From: Sediminimonas qiaohouensis DSM 21189
GTDB taxonomy: Bacteria > Pseudomonadota > Alphaproteobacteria > Rhodobacterales > Rhodobacteraceae
NCBI RefSeq assembly: GCF_000423645.1
Contig: NZ_AUIJ01000008.1
Span: 82,201 to 146,200 of the forward strand
Reading direction: 5' to 3'
DNA length: 64,000 nucleotides
In this document: piece by piece, positions 15,979 to 24,291 of the stretch
Position numbering within the stretch: the first letter of the stretch is position 1
Layout: each line of letters begins with the position of its first letter
Program-made: the position numbers and the translations under genes
Notes under the pieces: generated by a model
The model's database searches: none
Seen by the model: only the letters and a program-made list of their open reading frames with translations
Told to the model about the DNA's origin: nothing

Positions 15979-18018
15979 ATGTCAAAGATAATACCCCTTA
16001 ATCCCCCGGAAAACAACCCGAACATGGCCGCCGCGCTTCAATTGGCCGAGGCCGGATACCCCGTTTTCCCGGTGTCCCAGGCTCGCAAGCCCCTGGTGCG
16101 CTGGAAGGACGCCGCGTCCGACGATCCCGCCCAGGTGCGGCGCTGGTGGAGCAAGTGGCCGGACGCCATGCCCGCCATGCCGACGGGCTCCAGAAGCGGT
16201 GTGAGCGTCCTGGACATCGACCGCAAGAATGGGAAGGACGGCTACGCCGAGCTTCGCAAGATCGGGCTCGACCCGGACGCCCTCAGCCATGTGCGGGTGC
16301 AGACCCCGAGCGGTGGTGAGCACATCTATTTCCAGCACCCGAGGGGGCTCAGGAACTCGGCGTCGGAGATCGCCCCTGGCCTCGACGTGCGGGGCGATGG
16401 CGGCTACGTCCATGCCCTCGGCGCTGTCAACGGCTCCGGTGTCTTCGAAGCCCTCGACACGCACCTTGCAGACGACGTGCTCGGCCTGCCGGGATGGCCG
16501 GAGACGCTTCGGCAGGTGCGCCGCGAGGCCGAGCCTGCCCCGAGCCCGAAGGCCCCGGACGCGACCAACGATGATCTGTCCTGGGCGCGGCAGGAGCTTG
16601 ACGACGTGTGCGCCGAACTGGCCGCCGCCGAGCCTGGCGGGCGCAACCATGACCTCAACCGCGCGGCGCATCGCCTGGGCGGTATCGAAGCCATTGGGCT
16701 CCTGGACGCCCAGGAGATCGGCTATCGGCTCCTGGCCGCCTGCGCCGCGAACGGGCTCTTGCGGGAAGACGGCAAGGAAGCCTGCCGCGCCACCATCAAC
16801 AGCGGGCGGAAGAGCGGACGCGAGAGTCCACGCTATCCCCCAGACCCGCCCGTCACCGACGACGATTTCGAAGACCTTCGCACCGAAGAGGATTTCGAAG
16901 ACCCGGACGAATGGGCGGCCTTTGTCCTCGGCCAGCCGATCCCCGAGCCCTCGGCCAAGAGCAAGACCGGCGGGCTCACCTTCATGTCGCCCGGCGAATG
17001 TGAGGAAGAGGCGCGGCGCGGCTATGTGGTCAAGGGGCTGATCGGCCCTGGTCAAATCGGGTGCATCTTCGGCGATCCTGGGGCGGGCAAGAGCCTGATC
17101 GCCCCGAACATCGCCTATGCCGTTGCCCAGGGACGCGAGACCTTCGGGATGCGGACCAAGGCCGCGCCCGTCTTCTATGTCGCCGCCGAGGATGAAGCCG
17201 GGATGCGGGGGCGCGTCCGCGCGCTCCGGGCCGACCATGGCGAGGCCGACGGCTTCAAGCTGGTGGGCGGCGTCTCCGACCTCTTCCGCAAGGACTCGCC
17301 CGACCTCAAGGCGCTGCGCCGGGCCGTGAAGGACCAGCGCCCGAGCCTGATCGTCATCGACACGCTGGCCATGGCCTTCCCTGGGATGGACGAAAACAGC
17401 GCCGAGGGCATGGGCCGCGTGGTGGCCGTCGCTCGGGCGCTCACCAAGTGGGGCGCGGCGGTGATCCTGGTCCACCACGGCACCAAGGCCGAGGGGAACA
17501 CGCCACGCGGCCATAGCCTCTTCAACGGGGCGCTGGACATGGCACTTCACCTGAAAGCGAAGGACCAGGGCGGGATTGTGCGGGGGCACCTCACCAAAAA
17601 CCGGAACGGTTCCTGCGACCTCGACATCGCGTTCACCATCGACGTTCGCACGTTCGGCCATGATGAAGATGGCGACCCTATCGAAGCGCCCTTTGCCAGT
17701 GAGATTTCGTCCGATGCCCTGGCCCGAACGGTTCAACTCTCACCGACCGAACGCGCGGTCATGGCCAACTTCGCGGAACTGGCCAGCGGCGCGGATCACG
17801 TCGAACGGCAGGGCCTTCGCGACAAGTGCCTATCGGACGGGGCGGTTTCATCTGCGGAGAATCCGGCCAGCCGCAAGGACACGTTCAACCGCGCTCTGCG
17901 GTCTCTGGCGCAGAAAGGCGTGCTGGAAGTCGGGACCGACCAAGTGGGGCTGGTCAATCCTGGGGGCGTTTTTGACGACGATTTCGAAGACCTGGAAGAT
18001 GAAGGGGCAGAGCAATGA
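15979..18018 (+). CDS. Bifunctional primase-polymerase and RepA-like helicase
   Basis: 679 residues in three parts. Residues 1-190 are a prim-pol domain (AEAGYPVFPVSQARKPLVRWKDAA, VLDIDRKNGKDG, GLDVRGDGGYV); the aspartates of the D-I-D motif are expected catalytic residues. Residues 350-560 are a RecA-like ATPase of the AAA_25/RepA type with Walker A GDPGAGKSL and Walker B LIVIDTLAMAF. The last 100 residues look like a winged helix. It would prime and unwind DNA for replication of the excised element. A good GGAGAG site precedes the ATG. An origin-like repeat cluster follows immediately downstream. Confidence 0.88.
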   Translation: MSKIIPLNPPENNPNMAAALQLAEAGYPVFPVSQARKPLVRWKDAASDDPAQVRRWWSKWPDAMPAMPTGSRSGVSVLDIDRKNGKDGYAELRKIGLDPDALSHVRVQTPSGGEHIYFQHPRGLRNSASEIAPGLDVRGDGGYVHALGAVNGSGVFEALDTHLADDVLGLPGWPETLRQVRREAEPAPSPKAPDATNDDLSWARQELDDVCAELAAAEPGGRNHDLNRAAHRLGGIEAIGLLDAQEIGYRLLAACAANGLLREDGKEACRATINSGRKSGRESPRYPPDPPVTDDDFEDLRTEEDFEDPDEWAAFVLGQPIPEPSAKSKTGGLTFMSPGECEEEARRGYVVKGLIGPGQIGCIFGDPGAGKSLIAPNIAYAVAQGRETFGMRTKAAPVFYVAAEDEAGMRGRVRALRADHGEADGFKLVGGVSDLFRKDSPDLKALRRAVKDQRPSLIVIDTLAMAFPGMDENSAEGMGRVVAVARALTKWGAAVILVHHGTKAEGNTPRGHSLFNGALDMALHLKAKDQGGIVRGHLTKNRNGSCDLDIAFTIDVRTFGHDEDGDPIEAPFASEISSDALARTVQLSPTERAVMANFAELASGADHVERQGLRDKCLSDGAVSSAENPASRKDTFNRALRSLAQKGVLEVGTDQVGLVNPGGVFDDDFEDLEDEGAEQ

Positions 18019-18137
18019 GACCGAGACAGACCGAGACCAAGGCGAGACAAGTCTCGATTGTCTCACCACGGCATGGCTGCGGAGACCGAGACAGACCGAG
18101 ACCACACCCTTTAGGGTGGTCTCGCTGTCTGGTCTCG
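18017..18137. repeat. Direct repeats and hairpins, likely replication origin
   Basis: A 23-bp sequence beginning GAGACCGAGACAGACC occurs exactly at 18017-18039 and 18082-18104. A partly degenerate inverted copy follows at 18117-18137. Between the copies, GAGACAA (18044-18050) pairs with TTGTCTC (18058-18064). Iterons plus hairpins next to a primase-helicase gene are the usual pattern of a satellite or plasmid origin. Only the first bases overlap the primase stop codon. Confidence 0.65.
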
Positions 18138-18156
18138 CTGCCCCGCGCTCCGCATC

Positions 18157-18283
18157 TCTGGAAATCTCTGGAGTTTCCCAGAACCGCAGGGACAGGGGGC
18201 GGCGGGGGCGGGTCCCTCCTGGAGTTGGCGTGTCGCGGGGGGCGCGGAGCCCCGGCATTTCGCTCACTCCAGAAATTTCCAGA
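18157..18283. repeat. 17-bp imperfect inverted repeat downstream of the primase
   Basis: The arm at 18157-18173 is the reverse complement of 18267-18283 with a single mismatch; the arms are separated by 93 bases. A further CTCTGGAG copy lies at about 18296-18303. This extends the repeat cluster up to the terminase small-subunit gene and could be part of an origin or a packaging site. Confidence 0.6.
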
Positions 18284-18313
18284 AATAGAATCCAACTCTG
18301 GAGTGGTTGACTC

Positions 18314-18817
18314 ATGAAAACCCAAATGAACGACCCCGAAGACCTCCTTGGCTTCGATTGGCCCGCGCCGGACAACTCTGAAACGGTGAGCGCCGCCGAT
18401 CTGTCCCAATGGCTCAACCTGTCGCCCGCGCGCATCCACGCCCTGGCCCGCGAAGGCGTGATTCCGAGACATGACGGGCGTTTCGAACTGCGCCCCGCGA
18501 TCCTCGCCTATGTGGAGCATCTGCGGGCGGGGCAGAAAGGCCGCCTGACCAGCAACCCGGACCTGGCCGAACAGAAGCTCCGGCTCGCCACGGCCAACGC
18601 CGAGAAAGTCGAGATCGCGAACGCCAAGGCGCGGGGCGAACTCCTGGACGCCCGGCAGGTCGCGCATGAATGGCGGGCCGTGGTGGTCGACCTTCGGGCC
18701 GCTGTCCTGGCGATCCCGAGCCGCGTGACCGCGCGCCTGGGGCTCGACCGAAAGGCGACACAAGCCCTCGACAACGAAATCCGAGATGCCATGGAGACGA
18801 TTGCCGATGACCGTTGA
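18314..18817 (+). CDS. Terminase small subunit, Nu1-like
   Basis: 167 residues. A winged-helix-like start (SAADLSQWLNLSPARIHALAREGVIPRHDGRFELRPAILAYVEHLRAG) is followed by an Arg/Lys/Glu-rich helix (LAEQKLRLATANAEKVEIANAKARGELLDARQV), the pattern of lambda Nu1-type small terminases. It selects DNA for packaging, probably recognising a site in or near the repeat cluster just upstream. It overlaps the large subunit gene by 11 bases. Having its own small subunit lets the element direct packaging of its own DNA. Confidence 0.82.
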   Translation: MKTQMNDPEDLLGFDWPAPDNSETVSAADLSQWLNLSPARIHALAREGVIPRHDGRFELRPAILAYVEHLRAGQKGRLTSNPDLAEQKLRLATANAEKVEIANAKARGELLDARQVAHEWRAVVVDLRAAVLAIPSRVTARLGLDRKATQALDNEIRDAMETIADDR

Positions 18818-20588
18818 TCCCCGTTTCGCTGATCTGCGCCGCGAGGCGCTGGAAGCCTTCCGCCCGCCCGCCAAGCTGCGCCTCTCCGACTGGATCGAGT
18901 CCAGCGTCTTCCTGCCTTCCAGCCTGGCCGCGCAGCCTGGGCGTATGCGTCTCTGGAAGCCGCAAAGAGAGATTGCCGACTCCATCGGCGACGATACGGT
19001 CGAGCGCGTCACGATCCTGAAATCGGCCCGCGTCGGTGCGACCCAACTCATGGTCGGCGCGCTCGGGCATTTCGTCCATAACGACCCGTCGCCGGTCCTC
19101 TGCACCGTCCCGGCAGAGGCCGACGCGCGGCACCTCATGGTGAGCGTGGTGGAACCGACCTTCAACGAGTCTCCGGCGCTGCGGGCCGCCCTGACAACAG
19201 ATGCCTCGGGCCGCGACGTGCTCTTGCACCGGCATTTCGCGGGCGGATCACTGTCCATCGTCTCGGCGCGCGCGCCCCGCAACCTTCGCGCCCGCACGGC
19301 GCGGGTTCTCTTCGCCGACGAAATCGACGCCTATGAACTCAGCGCCGGGGTGGAGGGCGATCCCGTCGACCTAGCGATCCGGCGGACGATGACCTTCGGC
19401 AATCGGCGGATCGTCCTGGCCTCGACTCCCGTCGACGCCGAGACCAGCCGGATTCTGCGGGCCTATGAACAATCCGACAAGCGGGTCTTCGAAGTGCCCT
19501 GTCCGGGGTGCGGGGATTTCCATGAGATCGTCTGGGCGGACATCCGGTGGGACGCGGACAAGCCCGAGACCGCGCATTGGGTATGCCCGTCTTGCGGGTC
19601 GGTGGTGGAGGATCACCAGAAGCCGCCCATGGTCGCAGAGGGCCGCTGGAGGGCCACAGCGCCCCAGGTGGAGGGGCACCGGGGATACAAGCTCACGTCC
19701 CTGACCTCGACCCTGCCGAACGCCTCCTGGCCGCGCCTGGCCGCCGAGTTTGTGCAGGCCAAGCGGAGCCCGACTACTCTCAAGCCCTGGCTGAACACCG
19801 TCCTGGGCGAGCCCTGGAGGGGCGAGGGCGACGACCTGGACGCGACCGACCTCGGGGCACTCCAGCGCCCGTTCTCGCTCGACTCCGTGCCTCCTGACGC
19901 GCTCCTGGTCACCGTAGGGGCCGACGTGCAGGCGGATCGCATCGAAGCGACATTCGTCGCCTGGACACGCGACGGGGACATGCGCGTGCTCGGCCATGAG
20001 GCCGTCTGGGGCGCACCGACCGAGAACGAAACCTGGGCCGAGGTTGACGACCTCTTGCGGCGTCAATTCCATCACCCTGCCGGGGGGCTCCTGACGGTCG
20101 ACGCGGCGGTCATCGACTCCGGGAATTGGGCCGATCATGTCTATGCGTTCTGTCGCCCCCGTGCCGCTCGCCGTGTCCTGGCGGGCAAGGGGGTGGCGGG
20201 GTTCTCTCGCCCGTCTCTGGCGTTCTCCACAAGCCGCAAGCTCCGGCTCGGGCTGGTCGGTATCGACGGCATAAAGCAACAGCTTCACCAGCGCCTCGCC
20301 CATGGCGAGACGATCCTGTTTTCCGAGGCCCTAGGCGGGGATTACTTCGACCAGATACGGGCCGAGCGGCTGGTGACGAAATTCAGCCGGGGGCACTCGG
20401 TGCGGAGATGGGAAGTCATCAGCGGGCGGCGCAATGAGGCCCTCGACACCCTGGTCTATGCCTTCGCGGCCCGCCAACTTGTCGGCGTTGACCTGGAGCG
20501 GCGTGAGGCTGATCTGTCGCGCGTGACCGGGCCGACGAAAGCCGCTACGGTGGTCAAGAGCAAGTGGCTGACAGGTCAGCCCTTTTAA
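18807..20588 (+). CDS. Terminase large subunit, GpA family
   Basis: 593 residues from the ATG at 18807, inside the end of the small-subunit gene; a frame from 18786 is longer but less plausible. The ATPase part has a variant P-loop (LKSARVGATQLM) and Walker B VLFADEIDAYE, a usual form in the GpA family. A zinc-ribbon-like pair CPGCGD and CPSCGS lies near residues 225-260. The C-terminal nuclease half contains VGADVQADRIEATFVAW and later VIDSGNWADHVYAF. It drives and cuts DNA into the prohead through the portal. Confidence 0.9.
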   Translation: MTVDPRFADLRREALEAFRPPAKLRLSDWIESSVFLPSSLAAQPGRMRLWKPQREIADSIGDDTVERVTILKSARVGATQLMVGALGHFVHNDPSPVLCTVPAEADARHLMVSVVEPTFNESPALRAALTTDASGRDVLLHRHFAGGSLSIVSARAPRNLRARTARVLFADEIDAYELSAGVEGDPVDLAIRRTMTFGNRRIVLASTPVDAETSRILRAYEQSDKRVFEVPCPGCGDFHEIVWADIRWDADKPETAHWVCPSCGSVVEDHQKPPMVAEGRWRATAPQVEGHRGYKLTSLTSTLPNASWPRLAAEFVQAKRSPTTLKPWLNTVLGEPWRGEGDDLDATDLGALQRPFSLDSVPPDALLVTVGADVQADRIEATFVAWTRDGDMRVLGHEAVWGAPTENETWAEVDDLLRRQFHHPAGGLLTVDAAVIDSGNWADHVYAFCRPRAARRVLAGKGVAGFSRPSLAFSTSRKLRLGLVGIDGIKQQLHQRLAHGETILFSEALGGDYFDQIRAERLVTKFSRGHSVRRWEVISGRRNEALDTLVYAFAARQLVGVDLERREADLSRVTGPTKAATVVKSKWLTGQPF

Positions 20589-20653
20589 TTTGTAGGAGAT
20601 TATGGTGCTCTCACTGCGCGGGTGCAGAAACAGATTATTGAGGAGTCGTAGCG

Positions 20654-21499
20654 TTGTTTAATTATCTCGCCACAGAGGAATACGCGATTGCGCAACTAAT
20701 GGCCCCCGTTTGGTTAATTGCCGCGTTTGTAATATTCAAAAGATTGGGCGGATTTCCCAGCAGAATTTCCAGGCTCCGTTATTGGTCTTTGGTCATGACA
20801 ACCGGCCTTCTGGTTGGCGGCTGCCTACCGGCTTTCTGGATACTGTCTGGAATTGAGCCGAATCTTGGTCTTGCTTTCCTTGGCATAGTTGTCCTGATTG
20901 GTGGTTCTGTGGGCGCATGGCTAGCCTTGGCGCGAACAAATGATATGGGCAACGAAGGACCTGCTCTTGCGGCTTTCAGTTGGTTCCCATTGGTCAATTT
21001 ATTCACAATTTTCGGCACACCAAAGGACAAGGAGTTTTCAAGCCCCACTTGGGGGCACTTCGTAAAACGATTTTTTGCAGCCTTCGCCCTACCACTGCTG
21101 ACCTTTGGGCTTTTGGTGGTGATTTACATCTTGCTGGCGGATCGCATGTTGATCGCTCAAGCTAAAAACCCGGAAGTTTCCCGTGAATTTGTGCGATCTC
21201 AAATCGTTGAAAATGTTCAAGCTGGCGCACCTATTCAGTTGGACCGAACCACTACACTGGTTGGCGCAGAAAATTTGGAAGGCACGGTTTTCTACGTTTA
21301 CGAAATCACCGATGAAATCATTTCGTCTGGTCAAGAATCATTTTTGAGTTGGTCGTCAGAACAACAAATACCAAGCCTCTGCTCAGAAGGCACTCTGATG
21401 GAGTTTGAAAGAAATGGGATTGATGTCGCCTTGGCCTACCTTGACACTGCCGGAGAAGTGTTCGCGGTCATCGAACTGGACGCGGCAGATTGCACTTGA
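20654..21499 (+). CDS. Membrane protein of unknown function, AT-rich cargo gene
   Basis: 281 residues beginning with TTG, supported by GAGGAG eight bases upstream. Four or five membrane segments fall in residues 10-165 (for example VWLIAAFVIFKRL and LGIVVLIGGSVGAWLAL), followed by a soluble tail of about 115 residues. I do not recognise the family. Its base composition differs sharply from the neighbours (24 G+C of 60 bases at 21301-21360), so it was probably acquired separately. Lone genes of this kind in phage and satellite genomes often protect the host from other phages or alter its surface; that is inference. Confidence 0.65.
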   Translation: MFNYLATEEYAIAQLMAPVWLIAAFVIFKRLGGFPSRISRLRYWSLVMTTGLLVGGCLPAFWILSGIEPNLGLAFLGIVVLIGGSVGAWLALARTNDMGNEGPALAAFSWFPLVNLFTIFGTPKDKEFSSPTWGHFVKRFFAAFALPLLTFGLLVVIYILLADRMLIAQAKNPEVSREFVRSQIVENVQAGAPIQLDRTTTLVGAENLEGTVFYVYEITDEIISSGQESFLSWSSEQQIPSLCSEGTLMEFERNGIDVALAYLDTAGEVFAVIELDAADCT

Positions 21500-21556
21500 G
21501 CATACAGATTGAGACGATTGGCGAACTCATGCGGTCACGGGCAGACTAAGCCGAAA

Positions 21557-21796
21557 TCATTCATCGCTGTCGGTCGACCCGCTTGCGGCCTCAAATCCCA
21601 AGACCGCCAGCATGGCGATGCGTTCCAGAAGGTGGAAGTTGAACTTGGAGTCCGTCGCGGCGGCGGTGCGGATCGCTTCCACGACTTCAATGGTGGCCGT
21701 GTCGTGATCCTCTTGGCGATGCTCGGCGAAGTCGGCGATGATCCGAAGTCCGGCGTCCAAGCCTTGTTCTCGGGCCTCTTCCAGAGGGTCGGTCAT
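21557..21796 (-). CDS. Small hypothetical acidic protein
   Basis: 79 residues, probably helical and acidic (DPLEEAREQGLDAGLRIIADFAEHRQ, then a SGSTDSDE end). It overlaps the preceding minus-strand gene by four bases (ATGA type), so the two are a coupled pair running against the direction of the packaging genes. Family not recognised. The paired, opposed layout would suit a regulator pair or a toxin-antitoxin, but no motif supports either. Confidence 0.55.
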   Translation of the reverse strand: MTDPLEEAREQGLDAGLRIIADFAEHRQEDHDTATIEVVEAIRTAAATDSKFNFHLLERIAMLAVLGFEAASGSTDSDE

Positions 21797-22035
21797 AGGG
21801 TTCTCCCAGGATTGTAGAAACCGCCCGGAATCTCATTCCTGAGCTTCTTGAGCGCGTGGTAGTGCGCCACGCCCGGTTCCATCCTGTATTCCTTCAAGTG
21901 GTATTGGAAGACCTTCTTGAACTTCCGCCGCGTCTTGCGCGGCCAGTGCGGTTCGGGCTCGCCCCACTCGACCTCATCGGCGGGGACGGAGACAAGCCCA
22001 TCTTCGGTCAGATCGAACACAATCGCTCGGGGCAT
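21793..22035 (-). CDS. Small hypothetical basic protein
   Basis: 80 residues from the ATG at 22035, which has AGGAG eight bases upstream; a longer upstream frame is not supported. The first third is acidic (DLTEDGLVSVPADEVEWGE) and the rest basic (WPRKTRRKFKKVFQYHLKEYR), ending NEIPGGFYNPGRTL. The basic part could bind nucleic acid. I do not recognise it. It is the first gene of the small opposed pair and is preceded by a strong hairpin in its leader. Confidence 0.55.
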   Translation of the reverse strand: MPRAIVFDLTEDGLVSVPADEVEWGEPEPHWPRKTRRKFKKVFQYHLKEYRMEPGVAHYHALKKLRNEIPGGFYNPGRTL

Positions 22036-22318
22036 TTGCGTGACTCCTGAATGTAGGGGTTTGGGGTGTCCGGGGGCGGGCACGCCGCCCCCGGACCTGT
22101 CAGGAAAGGACAAGCATCTATGACGATCAGATGCCCACCCTACATAGCCTATCAACATTCAATCCGCAAGCATATGATACAAGAAAAGGTGCGACTAAAC
22201 TATTGATAGACAACAGTAAACACGGAGTTGAGTGACCATCTTAGGCCCTTTCGTCATCTTGTGAGCGGTTCGTTTGTCGGTTATGTTCTGGGAATACCGC
22301 AGCCTGGAGAACGACAAC
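22036..22318. promoter_or_regulatory. Divergent regulatory gap with strong hairpin
   Basis: No gene is visible in these 283 bases between the minus-strand pair and the next plus-strand gene. A perfect 12-bp G/C hairpin has arms 22068-22079 and 22085-22096 with a five-base loop; a weaker 6-bp hairpin sits at 22114-22134. The rest (22140-22260) is AT-rich and probably carries the promoters in both directions. The hairpin could end transcription entering from either side or act in the leader of the small pair. Confidence 0.55.
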
Positions 22319-22897
22319 ATGACCCACCAAATGAGCCTTCGCGAACAAGCGGATTTCACCGCCGATCTGGACGGAATCGCCGACGATGAAGGGCGCAAGG
22401 CCGTCTTCAATCGCTTCCGCACGATCCGGGACAACGGAGCTATCGCGCCCGATCTGCCGACCGACTCGGGGCGCGCTGGCGCATATTCCATGGTGGCGGT
22501 CTGTGGCGCACGGCTGGTCTACACGACCTATGAGACCGCTCGGCGCGCGGACGTTTCCGTCCTTCTGGGCCGTTGGCTGGCCGAACGCCCGCTGGACCCG
22601 TCCGCCGATGCCCCCGTCGGGAAAACCTACCAGCCGCCGAGCCGGATCGAGTCCATTGTGCGCCGTGTGCAGGCGGGTGAGGCCGTCACGCTCACTGTAG
22701 AGCATCGCCGATTGATCCAGCCCGGCCTTTCCTGGGGCTTCATCCTGTCCGAGCCCCCGGCAGAGTCCGAGCTTGCCGAGGCCGCTCGAATGGTTCGGGA
22801 TGAAAAGCGCCGCGCCTCGCATGAGGTCCGCGCCTCAATCGTCCTGCCCGTCTCCGATCTGATCCGCCCCGTCCTCGACAAGCTTGGGGGCGAATGA
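22319..22897 (+). CDS. Hypothetical satellite protein upstream of portal
   Basis: 192 residues from the ATG at 22319, which has GGAG nine bases upstream; the frame is open from 22274. It is predicted mostly helical and soluble with no recognised domain. It overlaps the portal gene by four bases (ATGA), so it belongs to the head-gene operon. Its place between the terminase block and portal would suit a packaging or head-size factor, or a regulator; none can be shown from the sequence. Confidence 0.6.
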   Translation: MTHQMSLREQADFTADLDGIADDEGRKAVFNRFRTIRDNGAIAPDLPTDSGRAGAYSMVAVCGARLVYTTYETARRADVSVLLGRWLAERPLDPSADAPVGKTYQPPSRIESIVRRVQAGEAVTLTVEHRRLIQPGLSWGFILSEPPAESELAEAARMVRDEKRRASHEVRASIVLPVSDLIRPVLDKLGGE

Positions 22898-24291
22898 TGC
22901 GACTTCCCCGTCTCCTGTCCTCTTGGCGTGGGAACCGTCGCGCCGAACCGCCCGCCCAAACTCGGAGCTTCGACGCCCAGAGCGGGCGGCGGTTCGGCGC
23001 GCGGGCCAACTATGCCAGTCACGGGCCGGAGACGCAGGCGGCGGGTCCGACCATCCGAGCCCGAGCCCGGCACGCCTATGCGAACAATGGCTACATCCGC
23101 AACGGCGTGAACGCCATTGTGGCCGAGGCCGTGGGGGCCGGTATCGAAGCGACCTCGGCGCACCCCGACTTGACGATCCGTGCCGAGATCGACTCGGCGT
23201 TCCTGGACGCGGCGGCGCGGATTGACGCCGAGGGGCGCACCGATCTGCGGGGCCTCATGTCTGCGGCGGTGCAAGCCGAGATTGTCGACGGCGAAGCGTT
23301 CTTCATCCTGGAGGACCGAGGCGGGCGTGCCGTGCTACGCCAGCTTCCCGCCGAGTTTGTAGACGAGTCGATGACGACCGAGCTTTCGGGCGGCGGATAC
23401 ATCGTCGCCGGTATCGAGTTTTCCGCCCTGGGCGAGCGCGTGGCCTTCCACATCCGGCCCGCACGCCCGACCGATCTATTCCCGACCGCGCGCGAGGCGA
23501 TCCGGGTTCCCGCCGAAGACGTGTTGCACATCTTCCGCCCGCTCGGGCCTGGGCAGGTGCGGGGCGTGTCGCAACTCGCTTCCATCCTCCTGACGGTCAA
23601 TGAGTTTGACCAGCTTCAAGACGCGCTTCTGGTCGGTGCCAAGGTGGCCGCGATGCACACCGGCTTTGTCACCGACGTGAACAACCTGGGCGGCGCAGGC
23701 GAAGGGTTCTCCGATGCCGACGCGCTCGGCGACATCAGCCTGGAGCCCGGCACCATGCGGGTTCTGCCCGGCGGCCTGGACGTGAAATTCAACACCCCGG
23801 AGCAAGCCAAGGACGGAATCAGCTTCGCCAAGCTCACCCTCGGGCAGATTGCCGCTGGCCTGGGCGTGCCTCAACACCTAGTCGACGGCGATCTGACGGG
23901 GGCGAACTATTCGAGCCTCCGCGCGGGCCTCCTGCCGTTTCGGGCCAAGGTCGAACAATTCGTCTATCACACCTTGGTTCCCCAATTCCTCGACCCCGTG
24001 TTCCGGCGCGTCATCACCGACGAATATCTGGCCGGACGCCTGGAGCTTCCCGACCTGACGCCCGCCTTGCGTGTCGAATGGCTGGCCCCGCGCCCGATGC
24101 AGGTCGACCCGGCCAAGGATGCCCAGGCCGTGCGGGAACTCCTGTCCATGGGGCTCACAAGCCGTCGTCAGGCCGTCGCCTCGCTTGGCTGGAACGTCGA
24201 CCGACTCGACGCCGAGATCGCGGCGGATCGTGAACGCGAGCGCGCCCTTGGCCTGAACTTCACAGACAAGGAATCCAGCGATGACGAATGA
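22894..24291 (+). CDS. Phage portal protein, lambda type
   Basis: 465 residues of the lambda-family portal: TIRARARHAYANNGYIRNGVNAIVAEAVGAGI near the start, DGEAFFILED, then VPAEDVLHIFRPLGPGQVRGVSQLASIL and LGVPQHLVDGDLTGANYSSLRAGLLPF. It forms the dodecameric ring through which DNA enters the head. It overlaps the protease-capsid gene by 11 bases. The length is near the family norm, and no truncation is visible. Confidence 0.9.
   Translation: MMRLPRLLSSWRGNRRAEPPAQTRSFDAQSGRRFGARANYASHGPETQAAGPTIRARARHAYANNGYIRNGVNAIVAEAVGAGIEATSAHPDLTIRAEIDSAFLDAAARIDAEGRTDLRGLMSAAVQAEIVDGEAFFILEDRGGRAVLRQLPAEFVDESMTTELSGGGYIVAGIEFSALGERVAFHIRPARPTDLFPTAREAIRVPAEDVLHIFRPLGPGQVRGVSQLASILLTVNEFDQLQDALLVGAKVAAMHTGFVTDVNNLGGAGEGFSDADALGDISLEPGTMRVLPGGLDVKFNTPEQAKDGISFAKLTLGQIAAGLGVPQHLVDGDLTGANYSSLRAGLLPFRAKVEQFVYHTLVPQFLDPVFRRVITDEYLAGRLELPDLTPALRVEWLAPRPMQVDPAKDAQAVRELLSMGLTSRRQAVASLGWNVDRLDAEIAADRERERALGLNFTDKESSDDE

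Noticed and set aside
15982..17736. 584-residue minus-strand frame
   Set aside because: Antisense shadow of the primase-helicase, which has clear domains and a good ribosome site.
18015..18317. 100-residue frame overlapping the primase stop
   Set aside because: It is made of the repeat cluster, has a low-complexity glycine run and no family resemblance; the repeats explain the stretch better.
21557..22035. Toxin-antitoxin pair
   Set aside because: The size and overlap would fit, but no toxin or antitoxin motif can be recognised.
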